A stretch of DNA of 64,000 nt, taken from assembly GCF_002099195.1 (NCBI RefSeq), contig NZ_NBYX01000005.1, forward strand, positions 248,001-312,000, written 5' to 3'. The notes below the pieces were generated by a model that worked only from the letters and a program-made list of their open reading frames with translations, was not told the DNA's origin and made no database searches. This DNA comes from Burkholderia puraquae. Its GTDB lineage: Bacteria; Pseudomonadota; Gammaproteobacteria; Burkholderiales; Burkholderiaceae. A program made the translations under genes and the position numbers. Shown piece after piece: positions 56,950-64,000 of this stretch (the stretch's first letter is position 1; each line of letters begins with the position of its first letter).

Positions 56950-57542
56950 GGTTTTTAGTCGGTCGATTACTTCACGTGTCCCCGCCGCGATTCGCTTGCG
57001 AAGACGGATTACATCAATCCCCGTCGCACTATGTGGGATTTCGCGAACGCCAAGAATTTCAGTTATAATAACGAAAGATTACGGATGCATTCCGCATTTG
57101 ACGCGTGAAATCAACTGCGCGGCGCTCGAATTCTGCATTGCTCATACGAAATAAAGTGGAAGTATTTTTAGAATATTTTCACGATGGAATTCGTTGCCTA
57201 TTTTTTATTGACGACATAAGCGGGATTATCCCGCGAGGCAGAGGATAAATATTCGATTTATCGATACCAAAAATCGCTGTCGTCAAAATTAAATTCTCGT
57301 TGAAACCGATTTCAGCCGAGTGGGTATCTTGGAGCGAACGCGCCTGTTTTCGCAACTTGAGCGGCGTAAGAGGGCCGCTAACACCGGCGTCTTTGTCTTG
57401 TAAACGCGACAAAGTGCCGGGTGCACGGGGCGCGATCGTCAACCTGGCACCAAATGAAAGAACCGGCGCGAAGGCCGGTTCGGGAGATGCGCCCTGCATG
57501 GGCGTGGAGGGCGTTGTCCGGTGCACTTGACGGTTCCGTTAC
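56950..57542. other. Island promoter region and structured non-coding stretch
   Basis: This A+T-rich region ahead of the operon contains TTATTATAACT on the reverse strand (about 57062-57072) as a possible -10 area of the leftward operon. Between 57391 and 57505 four hairpins follow each other: 57391-57397/57408-57414, 57414-57422/57442-57450, 57460-57467/57474-57481 and 57489-57494/57500-57505. Two of the pairs are G-T on the + strand, which would be G-U in a rightward RNA but mismatches in a leftward RNA. Opposing open frames of 76 and 115 codons cover it; I do not consider them supported genes. Confidence 0.5.
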
Positions 57543-57635
57543 ATCCGAGAGGAGAGCACGGTAGCGGGGCTGCGCCTTGGCGTGTCAGCTTCGAGTGTTT
57601 CGCGGGTCATTAATGGTCAGGCGGATATCGCGCTG
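57543..57635 (+). pseudogene. Possible fragment of a helix-turn-helix (HigA/XRE-type) gene
   Basis: An in-frame stretch reads REESTVAGLRLGVSASSVSRVINGQADIALNQ, similar to the helix-turn-helix of HigA/XRE antitoxins (GVS-x-SxVSRVLNGxADI). No start codon or continuation of the domain is found, so it looks like a relic cut by the island's end. The match is short. Confidence 0.35.
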
Positions 57636-57693
57636 AACCAGGCCGGCTGGAATGCGCGGGGGGGAGTACTGCGGGTTTCTGGGTCGCGGCTCA

Positions 57694-57720
57694 GCACCAA
57701 CTCTCGTTCCGGTTTGTTCC
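57694..57720 (+). repeat. Right attachment site (attR)
   Basis: This 27-bp sequence is identical to 43419-43445. It contains the CACCA end of the tRNA but not the rest of the gene, as expected for the displaced copy after integration. Confidence 0.88.
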
Positions 57721-57732
57721 GGAGAATTCTTG

Positions 57733-57767
57733 AAACCCGCGATAGCGAAAGGCTTCGCGGGTTTTTT
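57733..57767 (+). terminator. Copy of the tRNA-Leu terminator beyond attR
   Basis: AAACCCGCG/CGCGGGTTT hairpin with T-run, homologous to 43458-43491, here with no tRNA ahead of it. Confidence 0.75.
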
Positions 57768-57862
57768 ATTCTGCGGTGTTCCGGTCATTGCCGGTTGAAG
57801 CCGGGGGCAACATTGGGGATCACCTGGAAGTGTGTCCTGTTCCGGCTCCGGCGTTGTCCCCG

Positions 57863-58055
57863 TGCCGCTGACCGACACCGCCATCCAGAACGCCAAGCCT
57901 GCTGCAAAGCGTATGCGCTTGTTTGACGGTGGCGGCTTGTAGCTGGAATCTCTCCCGCTGGCGTGAGGCGGTGGCGGTGGAATACCGCTTTGGCGGCAGG
58001 GAAAAGCGGATCTCTCTGGGCGTCTTCCTGGTGTATCGCTACAAGCGGCGCACAA
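57863..58055 (+). pseudogene. Remnant of a second tyrosine integrase (N-terminal part)
   Basis: From GTG 57863 the sequence reads VPLTDTAIQNAKPAAKRMRLFDGGGL then an in-frame TAG where the intact integrase has Tyr. Past a frameshift, EYRFGGREKRISLGVF continues the same domain up to about residue 65. It is the same family as the intact integrase at 43608, so an older element once sat in this attachment site. Confidence 0.88.
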
Positions 58056-58098
58056 GCGTCCCGCCGATATTGCCGGTCCCGATGATGCCGATTTCCAT
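58039..58098 (-). pseudogene. Truncated NADP-reductase fragment
   Basis: The reverse strand from 58098 reads MEIGIIGTGNIGGTLVRRL and then stops. This is the Rossmann start (GTGNIGG) of NADPH-dependent F420-type reductases and related NAD-binding proteins. The rest of the gene is gone; its end coincides with the integrase remnant, so a rearrangement at the old island border removed it. Confidence 0.75.
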
Positions 58099-58139
58099 GC
58101 TGGATACCTCGTTCAACGATGATTCGCCGGCTCGCCGCG

Positions 58140-58946
58140 TCACGCGAGCCGGAATTTTTTTCGCAGGCTCGAATCGACAGGGCCGGCCGGCATGAAGCGC
58201 CTCAACTTGCGCAACAGCGACGCCTCGCCGGCCGGCGTGCGTCGCATCCGCCATGCGCCGAGCGCTGCGTCGACGATGGTGGCGGCCACGCCCTCGGGGT
58301 GCGGCGCGGTTTTCACGCTGTCGACGACGGCGCGCGACGCAAGCGTTCGTTCGCGGTCGTAATCGGCGATCGGCGCGCTTGCCTGCGGCGCATTGACGTC
58401 CAGGTTGGTCCGCGTAAACGACGGTTCGACCAGCGTCGCGCGAATGCCGAACTGGCGCAGTTCGTGATCCAGCGTTTCGGTCAAACCCTCCACCGCATGT
58501 TTGGATGCCGAATAGAGTCCAATATAGGGCGCCGGCAGGAAGCCGAGCACCGAGCTGACATTGACGATCCGGCCGCGCCGTTGTGCCCGCATGTGCGGAA
58601 GCACCGCGTGGGCCGTACGCAGGATGCTGAATACGTTGGTGTCGAACAACGCCACGGCTTCGGTCACCGAGGTTTCCTCCACCGCGCCGATCAGGCCCGT
58701 GCCCGCATTGTTCACGAGCACGTCGATACGCGCGGCGCGATCGATGATCGTTTGAATACCCGATTGAACGGACGCGTCGTCACGAACGTCCATCTCGATC
58801 AACTCGACGCCGGCGACGGGCGCCGTTCGCGCGATGCTGCGCACGGTACCGAACACGCGGCATCCGCGTTTTGCGAATTGTTCTGCGGCGACACGCCCGA
58901 TGCCCGACGACACGCCGGTCACGACGACAACGGTGGAATTCGACAT
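58140..58946 (-). CDS. Short-chain dehydrogenase/reductase
   Basis: The 268-residue protein has the classical SDR features: TGVSSGIG cofactor motif, NNAG, and the YSASK active-site block with Tyr and Lys. The start at MSNSTVV (58946) is preferred over 58982. It lies 32 bp after the RND pump gene on the same strand and is probably the last gene of the efflux operon. The substrate is unknown. Confidence 0.9.
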   Translation of the reverse strand: MSNSTVVVVTGVSSGIGRVAAEQFAKRGCRVFGTVRSIARTAPVAGVELIEMDVRDDASVQSGIQTIIDRAARIDVLVNNAGTGLIGAVEETSVTEAVALFDTNVFSILRTAHAVLPHMRAQRRGRIVNVSSVLGFLPAPYIGLYSASKHAVEGLTETLDHELRQFGIRATLVEPSFTRTNLDVNAPQASAPIADYDRERTLASRAVVDSVKTAPHPEGVAATIVDAALGAWRMRRTPAGEASLLRKLRRFMPAGPVDSSLRKKFRLA

Positions 58947-58978
58947 GGCAGTTTCCTTCGATACTGTGAATGGGGGTG

Positions 58979-61900
58979 TCAATCGCGCGCATCCAGCGCG
59001 GTCTGCAGCGCAGGCTCGGCAGGCGATGCCGGTTCATGCCGGTCGTGGCGGGCGCCGGCGGAATGGCCGGGCCGGATCCTGTACCAGATCGCGTACATCG
59101 CCGGCAGGAACACCAGCGTGAGGACGGTCCCGGCGAACGTCCCGCCGATCAGCGTGTACGCGAGCGTGCCCCAGAACACCGAATGCGTGAGCGGAATGAA
59201 TGCGAGCACGGCCGCCATGGCGGTCAGGATCACCGGACGCGCACGCTGCACGGTCGCTTCGACGACCGCATGGAACGGACCCAGTCCCGCCTGTTCGTTT
59301 TGATGGATCTGCCCGATCAGGATCAGCGTGTTGCGCATCAGGATCCCCGATAGCGCAATGAGCCCGACCAGCGCGTTGATGCCGAACGGCTGCCGGAACA
59401 GGATCAGCGTGGGCACTACGCCGATCAGCCCGAGCGGGCTCGTCAGGAACACCATCACCATCGCGGAGATCGAGCGCACCTGGAAGATGATGATGACGAG
59501 CGTGATCGCCAGCATGATCGGGAACAGCGGCAGCATCGCCGTCGTCGCCTTGCCCGATTCCTCGATGGAGCCGGCCTGCTCGATCCGGTAGCCGCTCGGC
59601 AGCTTGTCGACGATCGGCTGAAGCTGCTTCGTGATTGCAGTCGATACGTCCGGCGGCTGCAAGCCGTCGGCGATGTCGCCGCGCACCGTGATCGTCGGCA
59701 CGCGATCGCGCCAGCGCATGACCGGCTCCTCCATCCGCACGTCGACCTTGCCGACCTGCGAAAGCGGGATGCGCTGCCCGTTCGCGCCGGCGAGCGTGAA
59801 GTCGTCGAGCCGCGCCGGGTCGAGCCGAGCATCGCCGCCCGAACGCGCGATCACCTGCACGGTCCGGATATCCTCGCGCACCTCGGTGACGGGCACCCCG
59901 GTAAGCAGGAACTGCAACTGCTGCGCGACCGCGCTGGACGTCAACCCGACTGCCTGCAGGCGGTCCTGCTGCAACGTGAAGTGCAGCGTCGGCGCGCGCG
60001 TGCCCCAGTCGGCATTGACGGTGCGCATCATCGGGCTGTTCAACATCACGCGCTGGACGTCGGTGGCGATACCGCGCAGCTTGTCGGGATCGGGGCCCGT
60101 GATCCGGTAGGCCACCGGGAACGGCGAATACGGGCCGAACACGAGTTGCGTCACGCGCACGCGCGCTTCGGGCGCGAGGCCGTCTGCGACGGCTTTCCGC
60201 AGTCGCGCCTTCAATGCCTCACGTTCCTCCTGATTGTCCGTGCGGATCACGATCTTTGCGAACGACGGATCGGGCAGCTCCGGCCCCATCGCCAGGAAAA
60301 AGCGCGGCGCGCCTTGACCGACGTATGCGGTAACGATCCGGGCTTCCTTCTGTCCGGCGAGCCATGCCTCGACCTTCGACGTGGTGGCGCTGGTTTGCGA
60401 AATCGACGTGCCGTAGGGCATCTGCACTTCGACGAGGACCTCGGGGCGATCAGAGATCGGGAAAAACTGTTTCTTCACGACCGCCATGCCGAGAATGGCG
60501 AGCACGAACAGGCCGACGACTGACCCGGCGACAAGCCATTTGCGGGCGATCACGCGAGTCAGCAACTGGCGGAAGCGGTTGTAGCGGGGCGTGTCGTAGA
60601 TCGCATCGTGACCGCCTTCGAACTTCTTGAAATCCGGCAGCATCTTCACGCCGAGATACGGCGTGAAGACCACCGCGACGACCCACGAAGCGATCAGCGC
60701 GATGCCGACGATCCAGAACATGTTGCTGGTGTACTCGCCGGCGGTGGAGCGCGCGAAGCCGTTCGGCATGAAGCCGACCGCGGTCACGAGCGTGCCCGCC
60801 AGCATCGGGGCCGCAGTATGGCTCCACGCGTACGCGGAGGCCGCCACGCGGCCGTAGCCTTCCTCCATCTTCACGACCATCATTTCGATCGCGATGATCG
60901 CGTCGTCGACGAGCAGGCCGAGCGCGAGGATCAGCGAGCCGAGCGTGATGCGATCGAAGTTCTTGCCGGTCGCTGCCATCACGACGAACACCACGGCCAG
61001 CGTCAGCGGCACGGCCGCGGCCACGACGAGGCCCACGCGCCAGCCCATGCTGACGAAGCTCACCAGCATGACCACGAGCAGCGCGGCGAAGAACTTGACC
61101 ATGAACTCGTCGACCGCCGAACTGATGTTCACGGACTGGTCGGTGACCTTGGTCAGGCTCATGCCCAGCGGCAGCTCGCGATTGATCGCGCCGACCGTGC
61201 TGTCCAGCGCCTTGCCGAGATCGAGCCCGTTCCAGCCGTCGCGCATCACGACGCCGAGCAGCAGCGCGGGTTCGCCGTTGCTGCGGATCATGAACGTTGC
61301 CGGATCTTCATAGCCGCGCTCGACGGTGGCGACGTCCGACAGCTTCAGCGTGCGGCCCTGCGAAACGATCGGCGTGTCGCGGATCTTCCGCAGCTTGTCG
61401 AATGCGCCGTCCACGCGTATGAAGATCTCCGGCCCGCGGGTCTCGACGGAGCCGGCCGGCGTGAGCGCGTTCTGGCCGTTGAGCGCGGCGAACACGTCCT
61501 GCGGACTGACGCCGAGCGTGGCGAGCCGGTCGTGCGACAGCTGGACGTAGATGCGCTCGGCCTGCTCGCCGATGATGTTGACCTTCTTTACCCCGGGCAC
61601 GTGCAGCAGCTGCTGGCGCAGCGTCTCGGCGTCGCGCACCAGCAGGCGCTGCGGTTCGCCCTTGGCCTTCAGCGCGAAGAGCGCGAACGTGACGTCGGCA
61701 TATTCGTCGTTGATCATTGGCCCGATCACGCCCGACGGGAGATTGTTCGCCTCGTCGCCGATTTTTTTTCGTGCCTGATAGAACTGCTCCTGCACTTCCG
61801 ACGGCGGCGTGCTGTCGAGCATGGTCAACGTCGTAAACGCAAGGCCGGGCCGCGTATAGGTTTCGGTCCGGTCGTACCAGCGCAGCTCCTGCATGCGCTT

Positions 61901-62119
61901 TTCGATCTTTTCGGCGACCTGGTCGTGCATTTCCTGCGCGGTGGCGCCCGGCCATGCGGTGACGATGGTCATCACCTTGATCGTGAATGCCGGGTCTTCC
62001 GCGCGGCCCAGCTTGAAGAACGATACGAGCCCCGCGAGCGAAATCAGGCAGATCAGGAACAGCGTGATCGCGCGCTCGCGCACGGCGAGTGCCGACAGGT
62101 TGAATCGGCGTTCGCTCAC
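58979..62119 (-). CDS. RND efflux pump permease
   Basis: The 1046-residue inner membrane protein has twelve membrane segments in the AcrB/MexB pattern with two large periplasmic loops. The TM4 block [15 protein letters not shown] carries the proton-relay aspartates, with [21 protein letters not shown] following. It overlaps the adaptor gene by 4 bp. Overall the sequence is nearer to TriC/MexK/OqxB-like pumps than to AcrB; the substrate is not assignable. No outer membrane channel gene is visible in the window for this pump. Confidence 0.93.
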   Translation of the reverse strand: MSERRFNLSALAVRERAITLFLICLISLAGLVSFFKLGRAEDPAFTIKVMTIVTAWPGATAQEMHDQVAEKIEKRMQELRWYDRTETYTRPGLAFTTLTMLDSTPPSEVQEQFYQARKKIGDEANNLPSGVIGPMINDEYADVTFALFALKAKGEPQRLLVRDAETLRQQLLHVPGVKKVNIIGEQAERIYVQLSHDRLATLGVSPQDVFAALNGQNALTPAGSVETRGPEIFIRVDGAFDKLRKIRDTPIVSQGRTLKLSDVATVERGYEDPATFMIRSNGEPALLLGVVMRDGWNGLDLGKALDSTVGAINRELPLGMSLTKVTDQSVNISSAVDEFMVKFFAALLVVMLVSFVSMGWRVGLVVAAAVPLTLAVVFVVMAATGKNFDRITLGSLILALGLLVDDAIIAIEMMVVKMEEGYGRVAASAYAWSHTAAPMLAGTLVTAVGFMPNGFARSTAGEYTSNMFWIVGIALIASWVVAVVFTPYLGVKMLPDFKKFEGGHDAIYDTPRYNRFRQLLTRVIARKWLVAGSVVGLFVLAILGMAVVKKQFFPISDRPEVLVEVQMPYGTSISQTSATTSKVEAWLAGQKEARIVTAYVGQGAPRFFLAMGPELPDPSFAKIVIRTDNQEEREALKARLRKAVADGLAPEARVRVTQLVFGPYSPFPVAYRITGPDPDKLRGIATDVQRVMLNSPMMRTVNADWGTRAPTLHFTLQQDRLQAVGLTSSAVAQQLQFLLTGVPVTEVREDIRTVQVIARSGGDARLDPARLDDFTLAGANGQRIPLSQVGKVDVRMEEPVMRWRDRVPTITVRGDIADGLQPPDVSTAITKQLQPIVDKLPSGYRIEQAGSIEESGKATTAMLPLFPIMLAITLVIIIFQVRSISAMVMVFLTSPLGLIGVVPTLILFRQPFGINALVGLIALSGILMRNTLILIGQIHQNEQAGLGPFHAVVEATVQRARPVILTAMAAVLAFIPLTHSVFWGTLAYTLIGGTFAGTVLTLVFLPAMYAIWYRIRPGHSAGARHDRHEPASPAEPALQTALDARD

Positions 62120-63240
62120 GGCCGTGCTCCTTCGCTCGCGACCGCGATGGCCTGCGCGGACACGCGGACCGGTTCGCCTTCGCGCAACAGCTGTGCGCCG
62201 AGCGCGACGATGCGCTCGCCTTGCTTCAGTGCGCCGTTGCCGGCCACGCGCGCGCTATCGTCGTCCAGATGCTCGACCTTGACCGGCCGCCACGCCACCT
62301 TCGCGGGATCGCCGGCAACGACCCACACGCCGGGCCCTTTGCCCGTGTCCAGCAGTGCGCCGATCGGTACCTGCAGGCCGGCTTCCTGCGCCGAGTGCGC
62401 GTCGTCCGGGATCCGGATCGTGACGGTCGCACCCAGCGGTGCGTCGGCCAGCGCACCCTGCAGCACATAGCGTGCTTCGAACGTGCGCGTTCTCGCATCC
62501 GCGGTGTCGGAAAGCTGGCGCAGCGTCGCGGGGACGCTTACGCCCTGCGTGCCGAACAGCTCGGCCTGCGCGACCGACCCGGCCGCCGGGCGCAGGGTTT
62601 CGGGCAGCTGGATCACGGCCTCGCGGCTGCCGGCGCGCGCGAGCCGCACCACCGGCTGGCCCGCGCTGACGACCTGACCGGGCTCCGCGAGCGTTTCCAT
62701 GACCACGCCGTCGCTGTCCGCGACGAGTTCCGCATAGCCGGTCGCATTGCGCGCGACGCCGGCGTCGGCCTCGGCGGCGCTCAGCTGCGCTTTCGCGGCA
62801 TCGGCCGCCGCCTTGATCTGGTCGTAGGCCGATGCCGATATCGCGCCGGTGCCGCGCAGGTCGCGGTAGCGGGCTTCGTCTTCGGCGGTCTGCCGCGCGC
62901 GTGCCCGCGCGGCGGCGACGGCCTCGTCGCGTGCGCGCGCCGCCAGCTTCAGGTCGACGGGGTCCAATCGCATCAGCGGCTGGCCGCGCCGGACGGCTTG
63001 TCCGGTATCGACGAGCCGCTCCAGCACCTTGCCGGACACCCGGAACCCGAGGTCGCTCTGCACGCGTGCGGCGACGGTTCCGGTAAACGAGCGGGACGCG
63101 GGAACGGCCGCCTGCACGACGGCGGTACGCACCAGCGGCGCCTCCGTGCGCGGATCGGAAGGCACTTTTCCGCTGCAGGCGGCTAGCGCGAGGGGGAGTG
63201 CGGAAGCGACTACGAGGAGAGCGAGGCGACGCCGAACCAT
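62116..63240 (-). CDS. RND efflux periplasmic adaptor (lipoprotein)
   Basis: The 374-residue protein has a lipobox LALAAC with Cys22, then the lipoyl/barrel arrangement of membrane fusion proteins (SDLGFRVSGKVLERLVDTGQAVRRGQPL, ELVADSDGVVMETLAEPGQVV). It is translationally coupled with the RND pump gene. A 24-bp candidate TetR operator lies upstream. Confidence 0.92.
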   Translation of the reverse strand: MVRRRLALLVVASALPLALAACSGKVPSDPRTEAPLVRTAVVQAAVPASRSFTGTVAARVQSDLGFRVSGKVLERLVDTGQAVRRGQPLMRLDPVDLKLAARARDEAVAAARARARQTAEDEARYRDLRGTGAISASAYDQIKAAADAAKAQLSAAEADAGVARNATGYAELVADSDGVVMETLAEPGQVVSAGQPVVRLARAGSREAVIQLPETLRPAAGSVAQAELFGTQGVSVPATLRQLSDTADARTRTFEARYVLQGALADAPLGATVTIRIPDDAHSAQEAGLQVPIGALLDTGKGPGVWVVAGDPAKVAWRPVKVEHLDDDSARVAGNGALKQGERIVALGAQLLREGEPVRVSAQAIAVASEGARP

Positions 63241-63285
63241 GAAAGACCCAGTGACGAAGTAATCGGGGCTTTCATTGTGTATCTA

Positions 63286-63309
63286 GTGACCAATATAGTC
63301 AATAGTCAC
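63286..63309. promoter_or_regulatory. Candidate TetR operator upstream of the adaptor gene
   Basis: GTGACCAATATAGTCAATAGTCAC has GTGAC and GTCAC ends, 24 bp long, with an inner TGAC/GTCA repeat. Its reverse complement starts GTGACTATT, like the second site at 63970-63993. It lies about 46 bp upstream of the adaptor start. Confidence 0.65.
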
Positions 63310-63322
63310 AAGCGGTGACACA

Positions 63323-63940
63323 TCAGGGCGCGAGGCTACGGAGGACGAGGCTGGACAGTTGAGCGGGCGCGGCGTCGGTCGTGTCGAGGTTGTACTGCAG
63401 CAGCAGCGGATTCAGGTAGGGACGCATCACCAGGTAGACCGCCGTCGCGGTTTCGTCCAGCGGCGTCTTGCGTTCGAACTCGCCGTTTTGCCGGCCTTCC
63501 TGCAGCACGTCCTGCAGCAGCTTCTGCACGCGCGCTTCGTAGGCCTGCACCGACTGCCAGTTTCCGGTGGCGGCAGACGCCGCGATGTCGTACAGCTTGC
63601 GGTCGCGGAAGAACAGCCGAAGGCTCGCTTCGGTAAAGACCTTGAACATCCGTCGCAGCTTCTCGGTGGGCAGATCGGCCTCGGCGACGGCCGCGCGCAC
63701 GTCCGTTTCGATCTCGTGCAGACAGTTCGCGCAGATCATTTCGCCGATCGCCTGTTTCGACTCGAAGAATTTGTAGATGTAGGCCTTCGAGAAGCCGATC
63801 GCCTTCGCGAGGTCGGACACGGTCGTCTTTTCATAGCCGTACCGGCTGAAGTGCTCGGTCGCGGCGGCCACGATCTGGTCCCGGACATCGTGGTCGGCCG
63901 GACCGCGCGCGGGGGCCAGGGAAGGGGCGGTTTTTTTCAT
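63323..63940 (-). CDS. TetR-family repressor of the RND operon
   Basis: The 205-residue regulator has a TetR helix-turn-helix at residues ~20-65 (AATEHFSRYGYEKTTVSDLAKAIGFSKAYIYKFF) followed by an all-helical ligand domain with FTEASLRLFF and LDETATAVYLVMRPYLNPLLLQYN. It is transcribed in the same direction as the adaptor and pump genes, and candidate operators lie upstream of both it and the adaptor gene. A role as the repressor is inferred from this. Confidence 0.9.
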   Translation of the reverse strand: MKKTAPSLAPARGPADHDVRDQIVAAATEHFSRYGYEKTTVSDLAKAIGFSKAYIYKFFESKQAIGEMICANCLHEIETDVRAAVAEADLPTEKLRRMFKVFTEASLRLFFRDRKLYDIAASAATGNWQSVQAYEARVQKLLQDVLQEGRQNGEFERKTPLDETATAVYLVMRPYLNPLLLQYNLDTTDAAPAQLSSLVLRSLAP

Positions 63941-63969
63941 GGGCTGCAGCTGGCGGGAATGGACAACGA

Positions 63970-63993
63970 GTGACTATTTGGTATTATAGTCAC
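63970..63993. promoter_or_regulatory. Candidate TetR operator upstream of tetR
   Basis: GTGACTATTTGGTATTATAGTCAC has perfect 7-bp arms (GTGACTA/TAGTCAC) and the same total length as the site at 63286-63309. It lies 30 bp upstream of the tetR start codon and contains an A+T-rich centre. Confidence 0.75.
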
Positions 63994-64000
63994 CAACGGA

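Larger units (their letters stand above)
43425..57693. mobile_element. tRNA-Leu genomic island carrying a C39-type peptide export locus
   Basis: The island is bounded by the tRNA-Leu gene and a perfect 27-bp direct repeat, starts with a tyrosine integrase and is clearly richer in A+T than its flanks. Contents, left to right: integrase, IS3 element, alpha/beta hydrolase, TolC, C39 ABC exporter, HlyD, CPBP protease, GG-leader peptide, PRTase-propeller-AMMECR1-like fusion, and a structured non-coding region. There are no plasmid, conjugation or phage structural genes, so it is probably an integrative element mobilised only by its integrase or in trans. Confidence 0.88.

Noticed and set aside
57179-57526. 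115-codon open frame on the - strand and a 76-codon frame on the + strand in the same place
   Set aside because: They oppose each other, have no recognisable domain, and the region is better explained by RNA structure.
43425-57693. Island as a prophage or a conjugative element
   Set aside because: No capsid, tail, lysis, relaxase or type IV secretion genes are present; the integrase alone does not make it a phage.

Overview
The window looks like a chromosomal segment of a Burkholderia species, probably of the B. cepacia complex or a close relative. The assignment rests on the high G+C content, the codon use, and neighbourhoods I recognise from that genus: a complete urate-to-glyoxylate cluster, mfd next to ispD/ispF, ahpC/ahpD next to an OmpR-type two-component system, and a DUF1800/DUF1501 pair. 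Species level is not decidable from sequence reading alone.

Positions 1-4,200 hold a partial GntR regulator, an MFS transporter, a DUF1992 protein, tadA and an LD-carboxypeptidase. Positions 4,390-18,390 are a purine catabolism block. A GntR/FCD regulator precedes an NCS1 permease, a hydantoin/allantoin racemase, puuE, uraD, alc and allA. After a short stretch of regulators, puuD (membrane urate hydroxylase), uraH and an 8-oxoguanine deaminase follow. Together they cover every step from urate, and from oxidised guanine, through 5-hydroxyisourate, OHCU, allantoin, allantoate and ureidoglycolate to glyoxylate and urea. Xanthine dehydrogenase is not in the window.

Positions 18,480-43,100 are mostly core genes: a LysR regulator, dodecin, a hydroxyisobutyrate-dehydrogenase-type oxidoreductase, mscL, a TPR protein plus a PspA-like protein, a class A penicillin-binding protein, a PLP-dependent dehydratase, argE, mfd, ispD-ispF, ahpC/ahpD, a two-component system, DUF1800/DUF1501 and a divergent squalene/phytoene-synthase-like protein.

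Positions 43,338-58,100 are the accessory part. A genomic island of about 14.3 kb sits at the 3' end of tRNA-Leu(UAG), next to a tyrosine integrase. It is bounded by perfect 27-bp direct repeats (43,419-43,445 and 57,694-57,720) and is visibly richer in A+T than its flanks. Besides one IS3-family element it carries a single leftward operon. The first gene encodes a 920-residue fusion (phosphoribosyltransferase, seven-bladed PQQ-type propeller, AMMECR1-like region). It is followed by a double-glycine-leader peptide with a long Asp-Gly repeat, a CPBP membrane protease, an HlyD adaptor, a peptidase-C39 ABC exporter, a TolC-type outer membrane protein and a secreted alpha/beta hydrolase. I read this as an export system for a novel processed peptide and the best candidate in the window for an undescribed system. 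Just beyond the right repeat lies a decayed second copy of the integrase start, joined to a truncated NADP-reductase gene, so an older related island was once present in the same site.

Positions 58,140-64,000 hold a TetR-controlled RND efflux operon (tetR, adaptor, pump, SDR dehydrogenase) with two matching 24-bp candidate operators.
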